Source: JAWKWH01 sp965204295 | GTDB taxonomy: Bacteria; Pseudomonadota; Alphaproteobacteria; Rhizobiales; Rhizobiaceae | Assembly: GCA_965204295.1 (NCBI GenBank) | Contig: OZ241973.1 | Location: 1,736,001-1,800,000 of the forward strand | DNA length: 64,000 bases | Reading direction: 5' to 3' | Shown: positions 47,695-55,662 of the stretch, in pieces | How positions within the stretch are numbered: position 1 is the first letter of the stretch | Layout: every line of letters starts with the position of its first letter | Notes under the pieces: model-generated | What the model saw: only the letters and a program-made list of their open reading frames with translations | The model's database searches: none | Told to the model about the DNA's origin: nothing | Translations under genes and position numbers: made by a program

Positions 47695-48509
47695 TTTCTT
47701 TCTCCATATCGATAATGAACATATTCGACGCTATCCGGCGCGCGGCAAAGCCAGGGCGGACGCCCCGGCGTCTTGAACCGGTAGGCAAACGCGCCCGGAT
47801 CGTGCAGTGCGTCGGAACCGATGCCAAACCAGGGCGGACGCCCCGGCGTCTTGAACCGGTAGGCAAACGCGCCCGGATCATGTTCGACAGGGGCGATGCC
47901 TGCGAAGACGCGCCTCACGCGCCCCATATCCGTTGCCCGCAGGAAACCATGGATCGCCTTTGCCCACCGCCCGAAGGGCGTATCGGGAAAGCCCTCGTCG
48001 TATCGGCTTTGAAGATCGCCCGATACGTCCCGCCATGTCCGGCGAAAGCACGGGACGCCTTCGACATTGTCTTCCACACCGGCCTCGCCGAGCATCAGCG
48101 CCGCGACAACCGTGCGGCCGTTTTGCCGGGCGGCCTTGATCTGCCATTCAATCTGTCGCTCCGACAATGGCGCATGCCACTTGACCTCCACGATCACGGT
48201 TTTGTCGCCACAGGTCAAAAGAACGTCCGGTTCAGCCCACTTGCGGTCCTTCACGCCTTTAAGTCGAAGCTTCCGCCAAAGTTCGATTTCAACGTCTTTA
48301 CCGGCATCGAAGCCCGCCGCGTCGCGGCAGGCTTGTCCGATCAGCAGGTCGAGCGCATCGCGGCAATCCTGTTTCGGCAGCAAGCGGATGGTTCCGAAAA
48401 CAGCTGACGTGACCATGTCTTCCTGTGGCCGCCTTTTGCCCGAAAAATTCTCGTGGCCGGAGGCGTCGAAAAGCCAGCCCGCCTTTCGTTTTGCGATCGC
48501 TTCCATCAT
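47691..48509 (-). CDS. PD-(D/E)XK nuclease-like protein
   Basis: 272 residues from ATG 48509, which overlaps the stop of the upstream ATPase gene. The catalytic pattern is present: an early Glu30 in QEDMVTSAVFG, then EPDVLLT with Asp95, then VIVEVKW with Glu108 and Lys110, and a following Gln-rich helix (LSERQIEWQIKAARQNG), as in restriction-endonuclease folds. It therefore probably cuts DNA. The C-terminus contains an 18-residue segment (HDPGAFAYRFKTPGRPPW) twice, from a 78-bp tandem duplication. Extending the start to 48644 would enter the ATPase gene and is rejected. Target and trigger are unknown. Confidence 0.8.
   Translation of the reverse strand: MMEAIAKRKAGWLFDASGHENFSGKRRPQEDMVTSAVFGTIRLLPKQDCRDALDLLIGQACRDAAGFDAGKDVEIELWRKLRLKGVKDRKWAEPDVLLTCGDKTVIVEVKWHAPLSERQIEWQIKAARQNGRTVVAALMLGEAGVEDNVEGVPCFRRTWRDVSGDLQSRYDEGFPDTPFGRWAKAIHGFLRATDMGRVRRVFAGIAPVEHDPGAFAYRFKTPGRPPWFGIGSDALHDPGAFAYRFKTPGRPPWLCRAPDSVEYVHYRYGERK
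47751..47879. repeat. In-frame tandem duplication, period 78 bp
   Basis: An identical 51-bp sequence occurs at 47751-47801 and 47829-47879, 78 bp apart (26 codons), within the 3' end of the nuclease-like gene. The frame is kept, so the protein gains a repeated C-terminal segment. Identity of the copies points to a recent event. Confidence 0.95.
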
Positions 48510-50566
48510 TGCGCCGTCTCCCCATGCTGTTTTGGGAAAGATTGCATGAAGCCAACACGGAATCCATAGCGATCTTTCGCTTGCGCCTCGCGTTCCAGTT
48601 CGCCGAGAATGGACGTCGGTTCGTCCATGCGCAGAAGCCGGCATCGCCGCTTCACCGCCACCAGATCTCCCGGCGTCAATCCGGCGATTTCGGCGAGGCC
48701 CGCAGGCGTGTCTTTACCGAAAATGCTTTCGAACGCCGCCCTCAGGCGCGGCGGGTCCAGCGGCAGCAAATCGGCATGGACGGTGAAGCGGCGGCGCGTG
48801 GCGGGGTCCAGCCGCCCGGCGAGATTGGTGGTGCAGGCGAAGGGGAAGGGGTGGCTTTCCATACAGGTCAGCATCTCGTTCACCTGGCTGATTTCCCAGG
48901 AGCGTTCGGCATGGGATCTGTCGCCCAGAAGCGAGTCCGCCTCGTCGAAGATCAGAAAGGCTCCTTCTTCCCTGGCTTGCGCGAAGGCCGCGGAGATCGC
49001 TGCTTCGGAGCCGCCCACCCACTTCGAGAGAAGGTCGGAGGCGCGTTTCTGGATCACCGGCAGGCCCATGACCCCGGCCAGATGCCGCGCGAGGGCGCTC
49101 TTGCCGGTGCCCGGCGGTCCCGAGAAGCAGAACGATACATCCCGCGGGGCCTCCGGTGACGCGAGCCGTTCGATCAACCGGCGCACATCGGCGTCCGCGC
49201 TGATAAGCGCCGGGTCGAAGGCGTCCGCGCCACGGTTGCCCGGGGGCTTTAATCGCCCGCCGCGCAGCGCCTTGTCCGCCGCCCCGACCGCGAGGGAAAT
49301 GTCGCGCTCGCCGCCATTCGCCAGATGCGCCACCTCAAGCGCGCCCGCCACGAGCGCGGGCGGAACCTCGACCTCACGCGCCAGACGGCGCATCGTTTCG
49401 CCCGTCAGCGGCAGATTCCGGCGATCGGTGAGCCTTTTCCAGATCCGTTCGCGGATATTCGGGCCGGGTATGCGCAGTTCCAGACACAGCGTCATGCGAC
49501 GCAGGAGAGCCGGATCGCAGGCCTCGATTTCGTTCATGGTCCAGAGCACCGGAACCGGGTTGGTTTCGAGCATGCGGTGCAGATGCACCTTCGAACCGCC
49601 GGTGCGGCGGCCGAAGAAGGCCGAGAACATGTCGCGTTCCAGCAAATCCTCCAATTCGTCAAAGAGCAGGATTTCGCCGCGATTGCGCGACAGCAGTCTT
49701 TGCGCAAGGCGCAATGCGTTCGCACGTTCCCTTGACGACGGCGCGTCGCCATCCTCGTCCGCTTCTCCGATCGCGTGCAGTTTCTGTCCGGCTTCCCGGG
49801 CGAGCAGTTTGCAGAACTCGGTCTTTCCGGTTCCGGGCGCGCCGTAGAACAGGATATTGACGCCCTTCCGTCTTGAGCGAACGGCGCCCTTCACAACACG
49901 CGTGGCAAGATCGCGCGCCTCGCCCAGATGATCGAAATCTTCCCATTCGGTCGTCGCTTCCGCCGCGGCCGGAAACAGTTCCGCCCGCATTCGGTCCGGC
50001 GTGCCGCATCCCGCCTCCAGAACCCGCCCGATACAACTTGAAACCCCCAGGCCGAGCGAGTTTCCGCGCGACGAGCCTTGCCAGTCGAGCAATCCCGCGG
50101 CGAATAATCGGCCGTCGCCGGAAAGCGCTCGATTTACCCGGGTCTTCGTGAGGTTTGTCAGCAGCGCCACAACGGCATCACGGTCCATCCCGAGGTCGTC
50201 GAGCAGAAGATCGCACAGTCCGCCGACGCCATTTTGTTCATTCGAGTGCGGCGCCAGTTCGAGGATTGCCGTCTCGGCGGCATTCAGTCCGACGAGTCTG
50301 GCCAGCACACGGGTCGCGCGGCTCCGCCGGTCCGGTCGGGCGTTCGCCAACGAGCGGACCCGCTGTCCGACCTTTTTCAGGAGGAGATTCCATTCCTTCC
50401 TGTCGACGCGCCGGGCGCGGTGGTCGCGATCGGGCTCCCAATCGAACTCCGGGTCGGCGTCCTCCATCCAGTCCGAGATCAGGACGGCGGCGTTTCGGCG
50501 CGGGGATACCGTGGTCAATATGCGCGATAGCGCATTGAAAAACAGCCGCTTTTCATATCGTGTCAT
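48506..50566 (-). CDS. Tandem AAA+ ATPase
   Basis: 686 residues from ATG 50566 (GGAGG site five bases upstream). A helical N-terminal part (about 1-230) precedes two AAA+ modules. Module 1 has Walker A FYGAPGTGKTEFCKLLA and Walker B ILLFDELEDLLERDMF; module 2 has Walker A FSGPPGTGKSALARHLA, Walker B AFLIFDEADSLLGDR and a sensor/arginine region TTNLAGRLDPATRRRF. Both Walker B motifs keep the catalytic Glu. It is likely a ring-forming unfoldase or switch. It leads an operon with a nuclease, an unknown protein and a WYL regulator, all overlapping, which suggests that ATP hydrolysis gates the nuclease. Confidence 0.9.
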   Translation of the reverse strand: MTRYEKRLFFNALSRILTTVSPRRNAAVLISDWMEDADPEFDWEPDRDHRARRVDRKEWNLLLKKVGQRVRSLANARPDRRSRATRVLARLVGLNAAETAILELAPHSNEQNGVGGLCDLLLDDLGMDRDAVVALLTNLTKTRVNRALSGDGRLFAAGLLDWQGSSRGNSLGLGVSSCIGRVLEAGCGTPDRMRAELFPAAAEATTEWEDFDHLGEARDLATRVVKGAVRSRRKGVNILFYGAPGTGKTEFCKLLAREAGQKLHAIGEADEDGDAPSSRERANALRLAQRLLSRNRGEILLFDELEDLLERDMFSAFFGRRTGGSKVHLHRMLETNPVPVLWTMNEIEACDPALLRRMTLCLELRIPGPNIRERIWKRLTDRRNLPLTGETMRRLAREVEVPPALVAGALEVAHLANGGERDISLAVGAADKALRGGRLKPPGNRGADAFDPALISADADVRRLIERLASPEAPRDVSFCFSGPPGTGKSALARHLAGVMGLPVIQKRASDLLSKWVGGSEAAISAAFAQAREEGAFLIFDEADSLLGDRSHAERSWEISQVNEMLTCMESHPFPFACTTNLAGRLDPATRRRFTVHADLLPLDPPRLRAAFESIFGKDTPAGLAEIAGLTPGDLVAVKRRCRLLRMDEPTSILGELEREAQAKDRYGFRVGFMQSFPKQHGETAQ

Positions 50567-50800
50567 GACGTCCTCCGATCCATCGGGGACACAAATAAAT
50601 GACAGGTGCGACAGAATCGGTCGCAAAACGAAATCGGCGTAAAGGGGCATTCGGCAACAAATCATCGTGGATGGCCCGGGCGCGCCGGTTTCGATCATTC
50701 GACGGCGGTACGAAAGCGCCGCCTTGAAACGGGAGTTCCCGCCCGGTCTCGCGCAGGCGGCGCGGCTTGATGACGAGGGCGACCGCGCTTTCGGCTTCCT
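50567..50800. promoter_or_regulatory. Upstream region of the AAA-nuclease-WYL operon
   Basis: 234 bp between the end of the mttB-like gene and the AAA+ ATPase start, both on the - strand. It should hold the promoter of the four-gene operon. A - strand open frame (50553-50861) crosses it but has no recognisable domain and overlaps both genes, so I do not call it. I see no clear WYL operator. Confidence 0.4.
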
Positions 50801-52423
50801 TCAGGATTTCGAGGGCAGACCGCTGTTCCGGGTCGCCAGGCGCGCGCCAGACCGCGACCATGGGATCGTGGAGCCATCCGTCGGTGTTGAGACGGTATTT
50901 GGCAGGATGATGTTGAAACGATCGCGGATTGCCCGGTCGGCGGTTTTTTCCAGATAGACGGGCTTGTGCGTTTGCAGGATGTCGACCGCAACCGACCTCG
51001 CTTTCGACCAGGCGTCCGGCGCGCCCTTGTCGGCCCAGCCGCGCGGATCGTTCCTGTCGGCGAGCGACGGATAGAAATAGTCTCGCTGCATCGCCGCCAA
51101 GGTATGGCCGGAGCCCAGAAAATGTCCGTCTCCGGCGACCGCCGATTCGATCGCCTCAAATCCCAGAGTGTCCTCGTTGACCTCTATTCCCCGGACAATG
51201 CGATTGACATGGCTGAGCATTTCATTGTCGAGCACGAACGCCTCGAACGAAACGCCGAGCAGGCTCGCCATCATACCCGCCGATTCATAGATCATGTTTG
51301 CGCCCGCCAGGCCCGCGGCCACCGCGCTCATCGCCTTTTCCGAACCCATCTGCGCATCGACGGCCTTGGCGTCCGCCATCGATGAGGCGACGCCCGACGG
51401 CAGTCCGAGATGGTTCGATATTTGCGCCGACGCGGCGTTCAGAACCGATATCTCGCCGCCGCCGCCGCTGAACGCCCCGGTGCGCAAATCGATGACGAAC
51501 GGCCAGTTGGAAAAGATCATCGGATAGCCCGGTTCGATCAGATTGACGAGCGCCAGCGCCGCGAGGGTCTCCGCCGTCGTTTGAGCCAGCATTCCGGCAA
51601 GCGTCGCCGGCGCGGTCGCTCCCGACTGCGCGGCTATGATGGCATTGATCGGCACCCGCCGCCCGATGCAGGCCGTGGCGACCTCGACGGCGTCCTCCCC
51701 ATAGCGCAGCGGAGATATCACCGGCGAAATATGCGCCTTGCAAAAGGGACGTCGCGCGAATTTTCCTTCGCCGCCCAGCGCCATGTCGAACATGTCGACG
51801 ATCGGATCGACATGGGATCCGAGCGTGAAACCGGTGCCGACCGGTTTTGTCGTTCCCGCCAGCAAGGCATAGGCCGTGTTGATGTCAAGATCAAATATGT
51901 CCTCGATTTCGGTTGCGATACAGCAGCGTGTAAACCAGCTTACATTTTCGAGCCTGTCCGCCAGCCGGGCGAAATCGTGGAGGTCCCGCAAGGTCGAGGG
52001 ACGATAGCGACCGGTTTCGAGATCGAGCGTCTGCACCGCCGCGCCTCCGGTCCCGAAGCGCACCCGTCGGCCGCCGACCTCGAAATCATGACGGGGATCG
52101 CGGCCATGGAATACGAATGCCTTCGCGGCGCCGTCGACGATGTCCTCCGTCATCTGCCTGGAAAACGTCAGGCGGTCGAGTTCGTTGAGCGCCGCGCCTT
52201 TTGATAACGCGACTTCCCGGAATGCCGCCGGCGCTTCGCCCATGCCGATTTCAGCAAGGATGCGAAGCGCGCATTCAACGATGTCGCCGATCTCGCCGGA
52301 ATTCAGCGGCCGGTAACGCCCTCCCGTCTGTCCCGGCGGGCACGGATTGATTTCGGGAACCGGCGCGGTGCGAGCCGCCTTTCGCGATGCGCGTCCTCCT
52401 GTTCTCCCTCGTCCATGGTTCAT
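50801..52423 (-). CDS. Trimethylamine methyltransferase family protein (MttB-like, non-pyrrolysine)
   Basis: 540 residues, MttB superfamily TIM barrel, with no in-frame amber codon, so it belongs to the non-pyrrolysine branch (as MtgB-type glycine betaine methyltransferases). Segments include SWFTRCCIATEIEDI, GTTKPVGTGFTLGSH, LAGMLAQTTAETLAALALVNLIEPGYPMIFSNWPFVIDLRTGAFSGGGGEISVLNAA. It would demethylate a quaternary or N-methyl amine onto a corrinoid or other acceptor. It is divergent from a dimethylglycine-dehydrogenase-type gene, fitting stepwise removal of methyl groups. ATG 52423 has a GGAG site; ATG 52441 is in the duplicated copy of this start region. Confidence 0.85.
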   Translation of the reverse strand: MNHGRGRTGGRASRKAARTAPVPEINPCPPGQTGGRYRPLNSGEIGDIVECALRILAEIGMGEAPAAFREVALSKGAALNELDRLTFSRQMTEDIVDGAAKAFVFHGRDPRHDFEVGGRRVRFGTGGAAVQTLDLETGRYRPSTLRDLHDFARLADRLENVSWFTRCCIATEIEDIFDLDINTAYALLAGTTKPVGTGFTLGSHVDPIVDMFDMALGGEGKFARRPFCKAHISPVISPLRYGEDAVEVATACIGRRVPINAIIAAQSGATAPATLAGMLAQTTAETLAALALVNLIEPGYPMIFSNWPFVIDLRTGAFSGGGGEISVLNAASAQISNHLGLPSGVASSMADAKAVDAQMGSEKAMSAVAAGLAGANMIYESAGMMASLLGVSFEAFVLDNEMLSHVNRIVRGIEVNEDTLGFEAIESAVAGDGHFLGSGHTLAAMQRDYFYPSLADRNDPRGWADKGAPDAWSKARSVAVDILQTHKPVYLEKTADRAIRDRFNIILPNTVSTPTDGSTIPWSRSGARLATRNSGLPSKS

Positions 52424-52463
52424 GATCGGCTCCGCCCGCATGGTTCATGATCGGCTCCGCCCG
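52414..52463. repeat. 25-bp tandem duplication at the mttB-like start
   Basis: The same 25 bases occupy 52414-52438 and 52439-52463 with no gap. Each copy contains the start codon region and ribosome-site-like GGAGCC on the - strand, so the gene has two potential start sites 25 bp apart in sequence. Confidence 0.93.
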
Positions 52464-52618
52464 ATTTCCGAGTGCTCCAATATCGCCGCGGCTGCAATAC
52501 TCATCGGAAATGTCGAATTGAAGTTTCGATTATCGTCAATCAGGGCAGTAGCCAGGCCGGCTTGCTTGACCGATTGCGGGTCGGGGCCGCACCGTGTCGA
52601 AAAACACGGGTGATTTGA

Positions 52619-55057
52619 ATGAAATCCCACACTCGGGTCGTGGTCATCGGGGGCGGTATAGCCGGCTGCTCGACGCTTTACCACCTGACTGAAGAGGGCA
52701 TTGTCGATTGCGTGCTGGTGGAGCGCGACGAACTGACTTCCGGAACGACATGGCATTCGGCGGCTCAGGTCACGAATTTCGGATCCAATCAGGCCATGAT
52801 CGGCCTGAAGACCCATTCGATCGGTCTTTACAAGGAACTGGCCGGGGATCCGGACTATCCAATCAACTATCATCATGCGACCGGCGGCCTGCGGCTGGCT
52901 TCTAGGCAGGAACATCTGGACGGCTATCGCCATTTCAGTTCCATGGCTGGCGGCATGGGCGTGAACTTCGAGGTGATCGACGCCGACGAGTGCAGGCGGC
53001 GTCATCCGTTGATCACCACCGACAATCTGCTTGGCGCCCTGTGGGATCCGCTGGATGGCGACATCGATCCCGCGCAACTCTGTCAGGCGCTGGCGCGCCG
53101 GGCGAGAAAGGCGGGTGCGGAAATCCACCGTTTTTGCCCGGTAACCGGCTTGACCGAAAATCCGGATGGAAGCTGGATCGTCCACACCGGCAAAGGAGAC
53201 ATTCATTGTGAGATCGTCGTCAACGCGGGCGGATATCGGTGCAACGAAATCGGCGCCATGATGGGCGTCGAACATCCGGTCGCCTCGATGGAACATCAGT
53301 ATCTGCTGACCGGTACCATACCGGAGATCGTTGCGCTCGCGGAAACCTACGGCGAGGAGTTTCGCGTCCCCTTAATCCGGTGTCCCACCGACGACTTCTA
53401 TCAGCGCGCCGAGAAGAAGGGGCTCCTCATCGGCTTCTACGAGCAGGGATGCAGAACCTGGGGTCTGGACGGCATCGATCCGAATTTCGCAAATGCGCTT
53501 TGCCCCGACGATCTCGATCGTGTAACCGACGTGATGGAAGGCGCGTTCCGCCGCCTGCCATGTCTGGAAACTGCGGGAATCAGGTCAATCGTCAACGGCC
53601 CGATCACCTACACGCCGGACGGGTTTCCCCTGGTCGGCAGGATTCCCGGCAAGCGCGGCGCCTATTGCATCACCGGGTTGCGCGCCGGACTGGGCGAGGG
53701 CGGCGGTCATGGCTGGCTGCTCGCGCAGATCATCGCTCATGGCGAAGCCTGTTACGATACCTGGTGCCTCGATCCGAGACGATTCACCCGATACGCCGAT
53801 GTTCGGTACACGGCTCTGAAAGCGGTGGAAGACTATCAAAATGAATTCCGGATTCACATGCCGCATGAATTCTGCCCGGCGGGCCGTCCGGCGAAGGTAA
53901 CGCCGCTGACCGGAAAATTACGCGAAATGGGTGCGGAATTCGGCACCGTGAACGGCTGGGAGCGGGCGCTCTATTTCAAACCTTCCGCCGATTTCCTGGA
54001 GGAACACTCTTTCAGATTCAACAACACATTCGATCTGATTGCCGCCGAAGTGGCGAATGTTCAGAAAAATGTTGGCATCATGGAGGTGTCCGGATTCAAT
54101 CGTTACGAAATTACCGGACAAGGCGTACACGATTGCCTGGACGCCATCATGTGTTCACGCATACCGCGAAAAACCGGCAGGGTGGGTCTGGCGTATTTCC
54201 TGAATCGCGACGGCAATGTCAAAGGCGAGGCAACCCTGGCGAATATCGATGGAAACCGTTTCTGGTATGGCTCCGCCGCCGCCGCCGAGTTTCACGATAT
54301 GGACTGGTTGACCGAGCATCTGCCGGCCGGCGGCCGCATTCGAATCGACAGTCTGACCAATACGCATACCACATTGGTTATAGCCGGACCCGGGTCGCGC
54401 GCCGTCCTGCAGCGCGCCGTATCCGGCGCGGATTGGTCGCGGGAACGGTTTCCCTGGCTCTCGGCCCGATCCGTCGACATCGCCGGCGCGCCGGTTGTCG
54501 CCATGTCGGTATCGTTTTCGGGTGAGCTTGCCTGGGAACTGCATGTTCCCAACGACGATCTCGATACCGTGTTCGGCGAGCTTTGGAGCGCGGGAGAGGA
54601 TTTCGGGATCAGGCCGTTTGGTCTTCATGCCGCGGAATCCATGCGGCTTGAAAAGGGATATCGGCACTGGAAGTCCGATTTGATCACGGAGTTCGATCCC
54701 TTTGAAAGCAGACTTGGCCGTTTTGTCGACCTGGAGAAGGAATTTGTCGGCAAATCCGGGTTGATGCGGCGGCGGCAAAAGGGCGAACGCCGGGTGTTCG
54801 TTTCGGTCGAGGTCGAGGAAAGCGCCGCGCCGGCCCATCCCGGCGACGCATTCGTTCAAAATGGCCGGGCGGTCGGCGCGGTCACGTCAGCCGGTTGGGG
54901 CCACCGGATCGGAAAGAACCTGGCTTTTGGATTTATCGAACCACGCTTCGGCGAATCCGGAACGGAACTGGCCGTCGAAATATTGGGAACGAACGCCAGA
55001 GCGGTCGTTGGCGATCTGTGCCGCTACGACGTCGACAATGAGCGTGTGCGCGAATAG
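52619..55057 (+). CDS. Dimethylglycine/sarcosine dehydrogenase-type FAD enzyme with GcvT domain
   Basis: 812 residues. The N-terminal half is a DAO-family FAD domain (VVVIGGGIAGCSTLYHLTEEG) with the covalent-FAD His in TSGTTWHSAAQ; the C-terminal half (about 430-812) is an aminomethyltransferase-like folate domain (RYEITGQGVHDCLDAIM, FSGELAWELHVPND, GLHAAESMRLEKGYRHWKSDL). Such enzymes oxidise N-methyl groups and pass the formaldehyde unit to tetrahydrofolate. Divergent from the mttB-like gene with about 195 bp between, so the two are probably co-regulated. The substrate could be dimethylglycine or sarcosine. Confidence 0.9.
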   Translation: MKSHTRVVVIGGGIAGCSTLYHLTEEGIVDCVLVERDELTSGTTWHSAAQVTNFGSNQAMIGLKTHSIGLYKELAGDPDYPINYHHATGGLRLASRQEHLDGYRHFSSMAGGMGVNFEVIDADECRRRHPLITTDNLLGALWDPLDGDIDPAQLCQALARRARKAGAEIHRFCPVTGLTENPDGSWIVHTGKGDIHCEIVVNAGGYRCNEIGAMMGVEHPVASMEHQYLLTGTIPEIVALAETYGEEFRVPLIRCPTDDFYQRAEKKGLLIGFYEQGCRTWGLDGIDPNFANALCPDDLDRVTDVMEGAFRRLPCLETAGIRSIVNGPITYTPDGFPLVGRIPGKRGAYCITGLRAGLGEGGGHGWLLAQIIAHGEACYDTWCLDPRRFTRYADVRYTALKAVEDYQNEFRIHMPHEFCPAGRPAKVTPLTGKLREMGAEFGTVNGWERALYFKPSADFLEEHSFRFNNTFDLIAAEVANVQKNVGIMEVSGFNRYEITGQGVHDCLDAIMCSRIPRKTGRVGLAYFLNRDGNVKGEATLANIDGNRFWYGSAAAAEFHDMDWLTEHLPAGGRIRIDSLTNTHTTLVIAGPGSRAVLQRAVSGADWSRERFPWLSARSVDIAGAPVVAMSVSFSGELAWELHVPNDDLDTVFGELWSAGEDFGIRPFGLHAAESMRLEKGYRHWKSDLITEFDPFESRLGRFVDLEKEFVGKSGLMRRRQKGERRVFVSVEVEESAAPAHPGDAFVQNGRAVGAVTSAGWGHRIGKNLAFGFIEPRFGESGTELAVEILGTNARAVVGDLCRYDVDNERVRE

Positions 55058-55123
55058 TTCCCGGTATGGAAACGGTCCGCTCAAATTGCCCCGCAAGTCT
55101 GCGACGCCAGGAAAAATCCGGAA

Positions 55124-55209
55124 TGGTGCCCCCCGCCGGAATCGAACCGGCACTCCCAAAGGGAACCAGATTTTGAGTCTGGCGCGTCTGCCAATTCCGC
55201 CAGAGGGGC
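55124..55209 (-). tRNA. tRNA-Leu (anticodon CAA)
   Basis: An 86-nt class II tRNA with a long variable arm. The acceptor stem GCCCCTC pairs with the 3' segment before an encoded CCA (55124-55126 on +). The anticodon loop is CTCAAAA flanked by CCAGA/TCTGG, giving anticodon CAA for UUG. The T-arm GGTTCGATTCC is present. It has its own promoter upstream. Confidence 0.96.
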
Positions 55210-55244
55210 ACGATACATGCGGGCGTCGGTCGGACGCGCAGCGG

Positions 55245-55272
55245 ACTATAGAGCGGGAGCCGAACGCGTCAA
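55245..55272 (-). promoter_or_regulatory. Promoter of tRNA-Leu
   Basis: On the - strand TTGACG (55267-55272 on +) and TATAGT (55245-55250) are separated by 16 bases, each five of six to the sigma-70 consensus. Transcription would begin about 29 bases before the mature tRNA. Confidence 0.7.
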
Positions 55273-55297
55273 GCCGCCATAATGAAAATCGGTCGCC

Positions 55298-55326
55298 TTG
55301 GCCTTGCCCGCCTGTTGTCCTATAGT
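55298..55326 (+). promoter_or_regulatory. Putative + strand promoter upstream of cas9
   Basis: TTGGCC at 55298-55303 and TATAGT at 55321-55326, spaced by 17 bases. Transcription would start near 55333 and run toward cas9 with a leader of about 330 nt, antisense to the tracrRNA gene. It may drive cas9 or a separate small RNA. Confidence 0.5.
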
Positions 55327-55436
55327 GTCCACGATAGATTTATGTAGGGAAAACAGGTATTTGAATTTGCCCGGCGGTCAGGCGGCGTGCTTGGGATCCA
55401 TAGCACCCTGTGACCGTGGGGTGTTTGGGCAAGGAA

Positions 55437-55450
55437 GGCTTGACGCTCAA
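55437..55450. repeat. Degenerate CRISPR-repeat-like sequence
   Basis: GGCTTGACGCTCAA on the + strand equals 13 bases of the crRNA-sense repeat with a single inserted base. It lies outside the array, just beyond the predicted 3' end of the tracrRNA gene. It might be a second anti-repeat of a long tracrRNA form (- strand) or the repeat part of a small guide-like RNA (+ strand). Confidence 0.5.
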
Positions 55451-55463
55451 CGAGAGATGCCCC

Positions 55464-55590
55464 AAAAAGCAGTCGACCGCGTTCCTTCAAAGGAAAGGCG
55501 CGCCCCGCAGGACACGCCCTGATGTGGTGCTGCTTCGAGCTTGTTAACTTCTCGACCGCAAATTCTGAACACTATCAGTGTTGCATACCG
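55464..55590 (-). ncRNA. Predicted tracrRNA of the type II-C system
   Basis: On the - strand the sequence from 55570 down to 55543 is an anti-repeat: it pairs with the crRNA repeat (sense GTTGCGG...) by 12 continuous pairs (CAAATTCTGAAC in the repeat), one mismatch, seven pairs including a G-U, a 2x2 internal loop, then two pairs, a bulge and three closing pairs. This covers nearly 30 bases of the repeat. Downstream are hairpins (GGCGTG/CGCGCC and TTCCT/AGGAA) and a final GCGG-CTGC stem followed by five Ts ending at 55464. The 5' end is not defined; a weak promoter (TTGCCC and TGAAAT spaced by 16) would start it near 55590. The gene lies between tRNA-Leu and cas9. Confidence 0.82.
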
Positions 55591-55662
55591 GCGTGATCAT
55601 TTCAAGCTGAATTTGGCGCCGGGCAACAGGAAAATGCACAAAGTTATGAGGAAACGATAGCG

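Noticed and set aside
50553..50861. A 102-codon gene between the mttB-like and AAA+ genes
   Set aside because: It overlaps the end of one and the start of the other, has no recognisable domain, and is read in a frame typical of shadows in GC-rich DNA.
50801..52423. Pyrrolysine-containing MttB
   Set aside because: The frame is complete without an internal TAG, and no pyl genes are in the window.
55124..55209. tRNA-Leu as the integration site of a CRISPR island
   Set aside because: The tRNA 3' end, where integrases usually act, points toward the dimethylglycine-dehydrogenase gene, not the cas genes. No integrase or second copy of the tRNA end was found.
55268..55277. GTCAAGCCGC match to the CRISPR repeat upstream of tRNA-Leu
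   Set aside because: Ten bases overlapping a promoter -35 box; a match of this length is not rare enough to call a repeat remnant.
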